From Orychophragmus violaceus (taxonomy: Eukaryota > Streptophyta > Magnoliopsida > Brassicales > Brassicaceae): 64,000 bases of DNA. Below, in pieces: positions 21,303 through 31,256 of this stretch (position 1 is the first letter of the stretch; every line of letters begins with the position of its first letter). The DNA lies in NCBI GenBank assembly GCA_030180135.1, contig CM058231.1, forward strand, positions 31,933,034-31,997,033. Reading direction: 5' to 3'. The position numbers and the translations under genes were made by a program. The notes under the pieces were generated by a model, which saw only the letters and a list, made by a program, of their open reading frames with translations, did not search any database and was not told where the DNA came from.

Positions 21303-22985
21303 AATGAAACATAAATCGGAATCCTTTTGAAAGGTTCAAAGAGTTCCAGAATGAAGTACATAATCAACCTGGCAAAAGTATTAAAGCTCTACGATAAGAT
21401 CGTGAAGGTGGATACTTAAGCTAAGAATTCAGTGATCATCCGAGAGATTGTGGAATTGTTTCACAACTCACTCCTCCTGAATCGGACTTTATTAGATATG
21501 GTTCGATCAATGATGAGTCACTTAGATCTTCCATTATATTTCTGGGAATATGCTCTAGAAACGTCTGCGTTTACACTAAATAGGGTTCCATCAAAATCAG
21601 TTACAAAGACACCACATGAGATGTGGACTGGAAATGTTCCTAATTTGTCTTTCATGAAGATTTGGGGTTGTGAGGCTTATGTAAAACATTTAATCTCCGA
21701 TAAGCTCGCACCCAAATCCGATAAGTGCTACTTCGTTGGTTATCTTGAAGAGACCAAGGCATATTACTTTTACAAAGGGTCCGAGAACAAAGTGTTTGTT
21801 GCTCGGAACAGTGTTTTTCTTGAGAGAGACTTTCTTTCCAGGAAGAACAGTGGGAGTAAAATACAACTCGAAGAAATTCAAAAATCACAGGAGACTGCTC
21901 AACCTGATGAGGAAGAGTAACAGTTGGATCTACAAAGAGTTGTAGAACCTACACCTGTGATGCCTGAAGTTCGCAAAACCAAAAGGATTCGTCACGAACC
22001 TGAGAAATTTGGATTTCTCGAAACCAATTGCCGTGATCTGTTGATCATTGAAAGTGACGATCCTGCGAATTTTGAAGAAGCAATGATGGGCTCTTACTCC
22101 GAAAATGGCTGAAAGCCGCTGAATCCGAAATGGGATCCATGTCACAGAACCAAGTGTGGACTTTTGTTGATTTACCCGACGGTGTAAAAGCTATTGAGAG
22201 TAAATGGATTTTCAAGAAGAAAAGTTGGCATGGATGGTAATATTCAGATATACAAAGCTAGGTTGATGGCAAAAGGTTTCAAGCAAATTCATGGTGTTGA
22301 CTATGAAGAAACCTATTCCCAGTCACTATGCTTAAGTCCATTCGGATTCTCCTAGCCACAACCGCTCATTATGATTATGAGATCGGGCAGATGGATGTGA
22401 AAAACAGTTTTTCTTAATGGAATTCTGGAAGAGGATGTGTACATGACACAACCTGAAGTTTTCATTGATCCTAAAGCTGCTAGGAAGGTATGCAAGCTTC
22501 ATCGATCCATTTATGGATTGAAGCAAGCATCTCGGAGTTCGAATATTTGTGTTGATGAAGCAGTCAAAAGGTTTGACTTCATCAGAAACGAAAAGGAACC
22601 GTGTGTTTACAAGATGACTAGTGGGAGCGCAGTTGCATTTCTAGCATTGTATGTTGATAACATACTGCTTCTCGGAAATAAAGTTCCATTGTTTTAGTCT
22701 GTTAAGACTTGACTCGGAAGTTGTTTTCTGATAAAAGCATGGGAGAAGCCGTGTACATTCTTGGAATAAGAATCTATAGAGATAGATTGGACAAGCTAAT
22801 TGGATTGTGTCAAGATACTTATATTGATAAGGTCTTGCACAGGTCCAATATGCATGATTCCAAGAAGGGCTTCATGCCAATGACTCTTGGCATTACTCTT
22901 AGCAAGACGCAGTGTCCTTCGACGCATGCTGAGCGAGAACGCATGAGGTTCAGACAACTACTATAGGCATTGGATGTCTTAAGAT
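21303..22985 (+). pseudogene. integrase C-terminus and reverse transcriptase of element C
   Basis: The integrase resumes after the A insertion with HKSESFERFKEFQNEV. An open stretch at 21432-21920 covers the integrase C-terminal part (HEMWTGNVPNLSFMKIWGC ... GYLEETKAYYFYKGSENK). Reverse transcriptase follows: SKWIFKKK, YKARL, a region with QMDVK, and GLKQASRS. Where YVDD is expected it reads YVDNILL (AAC codon 22659-22661). Frameshifts occur at about 22,100-22,440 and 22,700. The end, after the SKTQCPSTHAE region, lacks RNase H and joins straight to the 3' untranslated tail. The Pack-CACTA element interrupts it at 22,988. Confidence 0.85.
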
Positions 22986-23571
22986 GTGCACTACAAAAAA
23001 AGTCCCCATTGATAGCAGATGATTATAGCTCATTTTACTACACTGCTATCGTTGATGATTTTCAGATACTCGATTTCCTATCATAGCATTTAATAAACGT
23101 TGTCCCCTAATTTCATTAAGCTGGAAGCTAAAATTACTAGACCGCCAAACACTTAATAAAAAATTAGGATCGTGAAACATTTTCCCTCTTGAGATTTCAT
23201 TTTCCCTCTTCATCTCTCTTAACCTTTTTTCTCTCTTCTTCTTCTTCGAAGGAGACTCTATCTTCTCTGATTTTTTCTCTTCCTCCTTTTATTTTCGTAC
23301 TCTATTTCTCCTTCAATTTTCCACCGTACTCTTCCCTGTTTCGAAAATCCCAGATGATGACGCGAATCTAGGGTTCATATAAAGTTTCCATCTTCATCCG
23401 CTTTAGCTCGAATTAGTCTAGGGCTTTTCCATGCTTTGCGAAAATCCCAGATGATGACGCGAATCTAGGGTCCAAGAAACGGCGGTAAATCTTTCAATTT
23501 TCACATCTATGTTCTTGGCCTCTTGGGTTTCAATCGAATAGGTCTAATTTGGAAACGGCGTTTAACAGCTC

Positions 23572-24144
23572 AAGCCTCTGAAGAATCTGGATGGCCAATT
23601 TTTTGAAATATGCGGAGATCAGATTGGTTTAACAGTTGAGGGAGACCTGTTCGTAGCTTGCAACGAGTGTGGTTTTCCAGCGTGCAGGCCTTGCTACGAG
23701 TACGAGAGAAGAGAAGGAACACAGAACTGTCCTCAATGCAAGACTCGTTACAAGCGTCTCAGAGGTATTTAATCTCCGCTCTTAAGCTGTTCGACGAAAT
23801 GCCTGAACCAAACAAAAGAAGCTAACTTTTGTGTTGGGTTTTTAGTTTTAAACTCGGAATGATCTCTTTTTTCTTTTCTTGGTTATTGAAGAAGCCCAAG
23901 AGTGCAAGGAGATTAGGATGGAGAGGATATTGATGATATTGAGTACGAGTTTAACATCGAAAATCACTTTACATAATTCTTAATGTTATACAATATGAAA
24001 TCAAGGTTGTGTAATTTTTGTTATATTTTGTCAAATATTTTGGATTTCTGCAGGTAAGTGGAAAATTTCCAGTTGGAAGAGGGCATGTGAATGGAGAAAA
24101 CGGGCTTCATAAGCGTGTGCATCCATACCCATCATCTGAAGCTG
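23572..24144 (+). pseudogene. CESA7: captured cellulose synthase (CESA7/IRX3-like) fragment, three exon pieces
   Basis: Piece 1 (23572-23765) reads KPLKNLDGQF and then the RING-type zinc finger with CNECGFPACRPCYEYERREG, followed by a GT donor. Piece 2 (about 23,893-23,968) reads SPRVQGD, a TAG stop, then EDIDDIEYEFNIE. Piece 3 (about 24,052-24,144) reads GKFPVGRG ... HKRVHPYPSSEAG, followed by GTGAG. These match the N-terminal region of secondary-wall cellulose synthase CESA7 as I know it; the parent enzyme makes cellulose at the plasma membrane. The fragment lacks the glycosyltransferase domain. The first zinc cysteine is replaced by Phe, and a stop breaks piece 2. It is not a working gene. 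Confidence 0.88.
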
Positions 24145-24740
24145 GTGAGTTTCTCTGCTCATTGCCCTCTGTAACTTGCAGTAGCACACAATGCTGCTTT
24201 TAACCATTCATAACACTTTTTGTGACAATATAGAAACTTATCATGGAAACGTTAACTTTGTGTCGCTCTTGTCCGACGGGTACATACATACATTAAACTC
24301 TGTCCACACAAAAACCTGTTATGGATTTCATTGTTTTTTATTACAGAAATCACACTTTTGCTAAGTGCAGGTCACGTTCTTCTCTCAAATGGATGCTACT
24401 ATTGTCTCTAGCTCTTTCCCTGCTACTATCTTATTATCTCAAATTTTTTGTTTCCTTTGCATTTCAGGAAATTCTTTTGCATTTCAGGAAATCATGGAGC
24501 CGCTGCCTCCAATGTTTCTCAGGTTATTTTCAAATACCCATGAGCTACTCTAAACTTTCATGTTTAGTTATACAGTCTCTTTGTCTTCCTTGACATCGAT
24601 CAATTCTCTTAGTTTTTTCTATCTCAGTGTTAAGTGATGCGTTAAGGTTTGATAGTTTCTCTTCTCTTTTTGTGAATCTGTTAGATTTTAAAGTCTGAAC
24701 CTATCAGCTTGGCAAATCAGTAACTTGCCATCTTTTGCAG

Positions 24741-25028
24741 GAGCATCCTGTCAAAACTTGCAATGGTTTAGTTTCAGTTGTAGTCTATGGTGATCAAGAG
24801 AAACCATCATTGATCACTCCTGGTGCTTGCATCCTTTCCTTATTTGTTGTATGTACCCATTAAAGCTCCTTGACGATTTATTTGTAGCTACAATTCTTAG
24901 AACATCATACAATTTCTTGTTACTTATCACTGTTTGTTTTATGGTTGCAGATTAAACACAAAGACAATGTTTTGGGCCTGATTCTTAAATCGTCTCTATG
25001 TAAAGCACCATCATGGTCGAGACATTGA
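24741..25028 (+). pseudogene. captured NDL (N-MYC downregulated-like) fragment, two exon pieces
   Basis: After a TTTTGCAG acceptor, 24741-24848 reads EHPVKTCNGLVSVVVYGDQEKPSLIT and jumps directly to PGACILSLFV. A GT donor, an intron and a TTGCAG acceptor follow. 24951-25025 reads IKHKDNVLGLILKSSLCKAPSW and ends in a stop at 25026-25028. Both pieces match plant NDL proteins (Ndr family, alpha/beta-hydrolase fold, partners of the G-protein beta subunit). The middle of the protein is missing at the LIT/GAC join, so it is a captured and deleted fragment. Which NDL paralogue was the source cannot be decided by eye. Confidence 0.8.
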
Positions 25029-25118
25029 AGCAATCTAATGAGGATGAGGAGAAGCGAGCTGATGAGAACAACAAAGAAGTTGAAGGTAAAGAAAATCAAG
25101 AAGAGATAGGATCTTTGG
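25029..25118 (+). other. possible third captured exon: acidic peptide
   Basis: A frame starting within the NDL piece (ATG near 25012, or continuing from 25029) reads QSNEDEEKRADENNKEVEGK and then ENQEEIGSLG, followed by GTGAGT, a good splice donor. The highly charged composition differs from the surroundings. I do not recognise the source gene. It could be a third captured exon or part of a chimaeric transcript of the element. Confidence 0.4.
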
Positions 25119-25552
25119 GTGAGTTCATTAGCCTTTGGGTGTTGTTTGTATAATGTTAGTTTTACTTTGTTTAAGATTTGTCGGCATTTTAGTATAAGTA
25201 ACTATGTAAGAATTCTTTTTGATTAATGTAATATTATTGTTATTTATGTTGATTATTTATGAGATATAATTATAAATATTTTGCAGAACAAAATTCAAAT
25301 AAAAAATAATATATATATATATATATATATAGCGATAAATATATGCTACAATATTAAATAAAATAGCACTAAACATGTGCTATAAATAAGCAGTGCTATA
25401 ATAGAACGAATGTATGATAGCATGTCAAAAACGCTATCGTATGTGTACCATCTATTATAGCTGCGGATGTCATAGCATTTGTGAAAACGCTATGTATGAC
25501 ATATGATAGCATAATTTTCGCGCCGTCAATGTACATATTTGTTGTAGTGGTG

Positions 25553-26376
25553 ATCTTAATTTTAGTGGGAGTTGTTGTTGTTAATTTTAGTTGTGATATG
25601 ATGTTCATGTAAACATAATTTGATTATGTTAATGAACTCTGACATCAGTATTATTTAATTATGTTATTAAATAATAATGTCAAAGTAATTTATGACATTT
25701 TATAGGTCATCAAGTATGTGACTTGATCATGAAACCCTATAAATAATAAATGACATAAATTATGTTGGTCCCTAGTCAAGGTTGTTAAAAGGGACATTAA
25801 CAACCGCATGATACTAGTATGTGAGGTGACTGATGACTAAGTTTCATGGAGTCATTAATAAGAGTATTAAAGTCAATCACATAGATATGTGTTGGAGAAC
25901 ACATGATCGGACATGACCCGCTAATGAAAACTCCACAAGATAGTTATATAAGTGTCATAAGAGTTTTCATTACGACTATAGAGTATAGTCCTTAGACCTG
26001 AGTTCATCATGTTTTCTTACATGTGAATTGGTCCGCTTTAACCCTGTCAAACGTCAGCCGTAACTGGTGACTATAAAGGCATTGATTGGGCGTATCATGA
26101 AGTGTGTGAAGGAACAAGGATGAAACAAGATGGGATTTGTCCCTCCTATATAACATGAGATAAATATCTCAGGGCCCATCGAAGATTTGATACTGAGAAA
26201 TGTGTGGCCGCACTCAAACAAGGTGATTGTCAGTCGTTTTTCTTGTCAGTATAAATCGGAGTTCGATGAACATGATCTTGGCTAAATAAGTATGACACGG
26301 ATCTTGACTTATGCCAGATCGAGATATAGAGACGAAGGGATTATGGGAATAGATGATTCCAGTACAAGTGGGAGAT
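25553..26376 (+). pseudogene. 3' non-coding tail of element C with polypurine tract
   Basis: Continues C after the Pack-CACTA. It is non-coding sequence homologous to the region before the 3' LTR of A (12,340-13,207) and to 61,490-62,300 in F. It ends with polypurine tract AGTACAAGTGGGAGAT at 26361-26376. The RNase H-coding region present as a relic in A, B and D is absent. Confidence 0.75.
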
Positions 26377-27071
26377 TGTTGGGAATGTCCTGAAATCACA
26401 CTTGTAATCACTCTATAGATAGTTGTGTTGTCGAGATTAGACATTCGTATGATACTGGGTAATCATAACGCTTTGCTAGAAGCCACTTATGATCTATGAG
26501 TTTAGAACTCATTGCTAGTATTATATGATCCTACGGGGTCACACACACCTAAGCAAACTGGATATTTAATATGGGGTTGATCATTAGTGTAATGATCTGG
26601 TGAATGTATATTTGATATACATTCAATAACGATTCTCTGAGGTTGTGTCGATCGACACAGAAGGTGCATCGATCGACACAGGTCGCGAACCAAAATAGAG
26701 ATTTTGGTTTATGACTTAATTAACTACGGTTTGATCCTCGGTTAATTAGGTCGTGGTAAAAGTATATATATATATGATATATGGTCGACTTTTACACGGA
26801 CGGCACTCAATTTACAGCCACCTCGGTGAAACAAAGAAACCTCTAAGAGATCTGATCTCTACGGCACTAGCATCCCGGTCCGTTCCAGTTTGTGTGCGTG
26901 TGGATACCAGTAGAGGCGCTTGATAATCTCGAATACCTAATCATCTTCCGCTGCTAATCTCCAGGTAATTCGAGATCCTAATGATTCAATATACCTGAAC
27001 CCTAGATCCTAGGCTATGGAATTTATACCTAGGGTTGCTAATGTGATTAGAACCGCCTAGAAATTCCTTCA
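26377..27071 (+). repeat. 3' LTR of element C (695 bp)
   Basis: TGTTGGGAATGTCCTG ... AATTCCTTCA. Twin palindrome at 26648-26676, a TATA-rich tract at about 26,763-26,780, and splice-donor-like CTCCAG/GTAATTC near 26,963. It is closest to the F LTR at 60,811-61,487. Confidence 0.92.
26648..26676. promoter_or_regulatory. twin TCGATCGA palindrome module, C LTR
   Basis: TCGATCGA at 26648-26655 and 26669-26676, 21 bp apart, roughly 90 bp upstream of the TATA tract. Confidence 0.85.
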
Positions 27072-28768
27072 ACATTAACATAAAGTTCACATACACTGCC
27101 TATCTCTCGGGGTTGTACATAACTTTGGGTTGATATATTGAATACCTCTCGGGTGCTTTCTCTTGAAAACAAACCATGGATTCTAGGTGGTGATCTGAAC
27201 CAAATTCTCCATCCATCAGATCACTCATCTCCTGATCTTACAGTTTTGGATTATCACATGTGTGAACTAAGAGACATTCTCCAAGTTGGGGCTCTTCGAC
27301 CTCATATATCAAGGCTCTCGCCATTCTTGGATAAACAAAAAACCTAATGCCCCCTTGGAAAAGAAGCTTGATTGGCTATTAGTGAATAGTCACTGGATAT
27401 CCACTTTTTCCAAATAGCGTGGCAACGTTCTTGGCTCCGGAGTTCTCAGATCACTGCCCATGTATCACCGATCTTTCCTTCCAACTGCCTAGAGCAGGAA
27501 CAAATCCCTTCAAGTTCTTTAATTATTTGACAAAGCACCCACTCTTTGCTTCCATTGTTGAAGACGCTTGGTTATAGATTGGGGATATTGCCTTTGATCT
27601 CTCCCTCATGTGTTGGAAACTGAAAGATATTAAGACGGACCTTAAAAAGAAGATTAAGGAGAACTTCTCTAAAATTAGAGAAAGAGTTTTGGGAGCACTT
27701 GCAGATCTCCAAATGCCCCAAACTAAAAAATTGCAAAATCCTTCACAGGATTTATATGAGAAAGAAAAACAGTTGCATGCAAGATGGATGTTTTTATGGT
27801 CTATAGAGAGAGCTACTTTAAACACAAGTCAATAATAATTTGGTTGAAGCTAGGTGATCTGAATACTACTTACTTTCATCGCATTACACAGGTCAGAGCG
27901 GGCTTTAATACAATTCACTCTTTCTTGCTCCTATATGGTCAACTACTTCTTGATCCTATTTCGATGAGCCTCCATGCAATTTCACACTTTAAATTCATTC
28001 TTTCACCGGACATTATTTACCTTTCAAACGTCCTTATGCACTGGATGCAAACTCTCCATGATTTTTCCTTACGAATGAGGAGATAAACGAGTTATGTTTA
28101 AACTAAACCCGAATAAAGCGCCGAGATCGGACAGACTTACATCGGGATTCTTTAAATCTTCTTGGGGTTTCTTAGAACCAGAAGTGGTTGCTTCTATCTC
28201 TCGGTTTTTCGAAACATGATTTCTTCCTGCTTCATCAAATGCTGCTATCCTCCCATTAGTTCCAAAGCACCCAGGAGCTTTCTCACTTAGTGAATACCGC
28301 CCTATAACCTTCATTAATACATTATATAAGGTCATTTCAAAACCCCTAGTTCGATGGCTAACACCAATCCTACCGGATTTTATTCAACCAAACAAAACTA
28401 CCTTTGTTAAAGATCGACTTCTATTGGAGAATACAGTATTAGCATCAAAGATAGTCAATGGTTATCACAAATGAAAGGGGGTGAAGAGAATTAAAATTAA
28501 GGTTGATATCGCGAAGGCATCTGATACGGTTAAGTGAGACTTTCTACTAACCTGTCTGAGAAGCTTGGAAATTCCTGACAAGTTCATTCGCTGGATAGAA
28601 GCTTGTGTTTGCACCACCAAATTTTCAGCCGGTTACAACGGCAGAGTACACGGCTACTTTAAAGGCAGACGAGGGCTTATGCAAGAGGACCCTCTGTCCC
28701 CTTACCATTTGTTGTTGTTATGAAGTGCATATCTACCTTATTAAATATGGCTGCAGAGAATGGAATAT
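27072..28768 (+). pseudogene. LINE (non-LTR) endonuclease and reverse transcriptase, left part
   Basis: Endonuclease pieces come first: KPWILGGDLNQILHPSDHSS and, in another frame, SDHCP near 27,450. A linker and a reverse transcriptase follow, with NPNKAPRSDRLTSGFF, EYRPITFINTLYKVISK and RRGLMQEDPLSP. Many stops and frameshifts make it a dead copy. The 5' part of the endonuclease is missing because element C lies to the left; the rest of this LINE should sit left of C, outside the window. It is interrupted at 28,768 by the non-coding LTR element and continues at 32,450. Confidence 0.8.
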
Positions 28769-29970
28769 TGATATATCATGGTTTTTACCCATTTTATACC
28801 ATGATATATATGTGTTTTTAGTGTCTTTTGTGTTCGTTTAGAGTCTTTTACAGGTTTAATCAGGTTTGGAGCTAATTGGAGATATTTGGAGCATTTTGGG
28901 ACTTTTGGGACGTTTTGGCCGAGAGCTTAACTCACTGTCCGATTTATTGATCAAGCATCGACCGACACACCTTGTGCATCGGTCGACACACTAGCGAGAT
29001 GGGCCGTACGCGTCGGTTTAACAAAGTTATGAAGATTTGCAAAGAGGCCCAGAATAGTTCCAGTATTTACACAGAAGCCCCAGCCGAGATTAGGCCTATA
29101 TATAGAGGATTTTGGTGTTTAATTTACTTACGCTTTCATACTTAGAGCTAAGAGATTTTTAGAGCTTTTGGGGCTGATCTATTTCCTGTATTCACTTATT
29201 TTGGAGAAGATTTCGAACCCCTTTGATATTTTATTCTCTTATATGCAATCTATTATTTCTATGATTATGTTTTCATCAATCATGTCTGAGTAGATCCATA
29301 GTTAAGTTTAGGGTTTCTCATTAGGGTTTGATGACTTGCTAGACTTGTTTAATTCAGTTAAGGATTCATATGATTAGAATGTTCTTCAAACTAAATTGTG
29401 CTTAATGCTAGTTCTAACCTGATCAATTAGAATCTAGATCTTAGGTTGCTAAATTCGACACGAGAGTGTGTTTTAGAATCTGAACTATTTAGGTTGAGCA
29501 ATTAAATTATTCGCAAAGAGATTTGGTTTAGTTTAATTGTGAACATATCGAACTTGAACTTAATGCTAGTTTAATATGTTAGTAATTGCAAAGAGATTTG
29601 GGTTACTGCACTTAGACTTAGAGAGTTTTCGCAAAGAGATTTGGTTAATTCTATTTCCGTGATTTGAGTTCTAGAACTGAGTTTAATTTGATCCTGACTG
29701 ATTAACTTGTCTGCTTGTCTGATTTCCTGAGAATACCCTAGGCTTGACGCTTTTAGTTTATTGCTTTCACAACCAACTTGCTACTGTTTACTTTCTTGCT
29801 TCGCAATTTATTTACTTCACCATCTGCTTATTTCTAGTATTAATCTCTACGTTTCTGATTCTATTGAGACCAAGTGTCCCTGTGGATTCGATAACCCTTC
29901 ATACTACTTTGACGATACTGTGCACTTGCAGTTTAGAATAGGGTAAAACTTAGAAACTTAGAACCTATCA
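28769..29970 (+). repeat. 5' LTR of the non-coding LTR element
   Basis: 1202 bp. It begins with an inverted repeat around ATATATCATGG / CCATGATATAT, has a twin palindrome at 28958-28986 and TATATATA at 29097-29104. Confidence 0.88.
28958..28986. promoter_or_regulatory. twin TCGRYCGA palindrome module, 5' LTR of the LARD-like element
   Basis: TCGACCGA at 28958-28965 and TCGGTCGA at 28979-28986, 21 bp apart, about 110 bp upstream of the TATA box. Same geometry as in the Copia LTRs although the LTR families are unrelated. Confidence 0.82.
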
Positions 29971-30060
29971 AGTTTGCATTTTGATTTTAGTATTTTCATA
30001 GGATTTTACGCTTGTTTCTGGTTTTGGTGAGATTGTTTGCAGGTCTCGGATTAAAACGCA

Positions 30061-30215
30061 ATGCGTCGATCGACACACCATTGTGTCGATCGTCACAGTA
30101 CGAAAGAATCGCATTGCAGCGATCGTTGCGGTCCTGAGCAACGATCGATTCCCATCGGAAATCGCACAGCAACGGTCGGTGCACCTAGTGCAACGATCGA
30201 TGCCTGACTGCGACA
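30061..30215. repeat. palindrome cluster in the LARD-like interior
   Basis: TCGATCGA at 30066, TCGATCGT at 30086, then further ACGATCGAT and related sites to about 30,210. It lies soon after the 5' LTR, the same relative place as the leader arrays of the Copia elements. Confidence 0.7.
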
Positions 30216-31256
30216 GAGGTAAAAACCCGAGAGAACTAACCATTCCATTAACAAATTTTTATTTTCTTTCTTTTAACCAATCCCTTGCTTGACACTACTG
30301 GGGACAGTGTGTCTTAAGTGTGGGGGAGGTTCTACTAATTACTTTCTTTTGTTTTCTTAGAGTCAGTTAAATTTTTAAAATTTGTTTTTTGAGTCAAAAT
30401 TTGTTTAAGTAGGAACCAATGATTTTTTGAGAAGATTAGCAGCATTTGCAGGAACTTAAGTAACCATTGGGATGAAGCTGCAGATTATCTATGACTATTA
30501 GAAAACCCAGACACAGATCAGCCTACTGAGAACACCCACATCGCTTCAGGTATCAGAGGATCTTTTACTGACTTCAATTTAATCCTGACTTTAGATTTCT
30601 CACCTAAGGGCTTGGTATACTTTATGTCGGACTCCCTTGTTGGTTCTGACACAGCCTGTAAACCTGTCCTATTTGGTTCCCTTCTCCCCTTCCATAAAGT
30701 AAAAAAAAAAAAAAGATAATAAACTGCGGATGAGTTAGTAACTCCGAAGTGGTCATGGGAATGGTAGCAAACACTATTTTCTCTCATGTGATCCATGGAA
30801 TGTGTCCAAAGTACACCCCAAAACGGTAAGAACACTGATAAAATAAAATAAAATGATACCCAGTGGGGAAAAATCAGTTGTTAAGGAAGGGAAAGAGAAG
30901 AAAGGGACTAAAGAAAGACAGTTTGGTGGTCTAGAGCTGGCAAGGTAAGAATCCATGTGCCTTTAGATCGATACCCCTTAGGTGAGACCGCACTTAAATA
31001 TATGCAGAAGTCAGTAGGGAGAATTTGAATGCGTGAATGTGATTGTGGTGTTTACTTTGGACAGTTGCTAAGTGTGGGGGAAGTATATGTTGGTCTTGAT
31101 GTCTGTGGATTGATTCTTTCATGTGGATTACTAAGGGGAATCTGAATGCTGCTGCTTCTACGACGAAATGAGTTTCTGAAGAGTTTTCAAACCTCTTCAC
31201 TACATTTTAGTTCTCTGTTTTGCTTGAGGGCAAGCAAAGGCTAAGTGTGAGGGAGT

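Larger units (their letters stand above)
22989..25549 (+). mobile_element. Pack-CACTA transposon carrying host gene fragments
   Basis: Left end CACTACAAAAAAAG and right end TTTGTTGTAGTG form the CACTA (En/Spm) terminal inverted repeat. The flanking 3-bp duplication is GTG (22986-22988, 25550-25552). Removing the element restores the sequence AAGATGTGATCTTAAT, which occurs uninterrupted in element F. Subterminal motifs around GCTAT / ATAGC cluster at 23,010-23,090 and 25,330-25,530, as expected for transposase-binding repeats. It encodes no transposase. The interior carries exon pieces of CESA7-like and NDL-like genes with introns, so capture was from DNA rather than mRNA. It is non-autonomous. 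Confidence 0.92.

Noticed and set aside
23572..25028. Functional cellulose synthase or NDL gene
   Set aside because: Only N-terminal or small exon pieces are present, with a lost zinc cysteine, a stop and a large internal deletion, all within CACTA ends.
27138..27347. Host gene exon at 27,138-27,347
   Set aside because: GGDLNQILHPSDHSS is the LINE endonuclease signature and the sequence continues into LINE reverse transcriptase.
29744..29946. Small membrane-protein-like frames in the LARD-like LTRs (repeated at 32,231-32,433)
   Set aside because: They are the same LTR sequence in both copies, lie across the LTR 3' part, and have no homologue I recognise.
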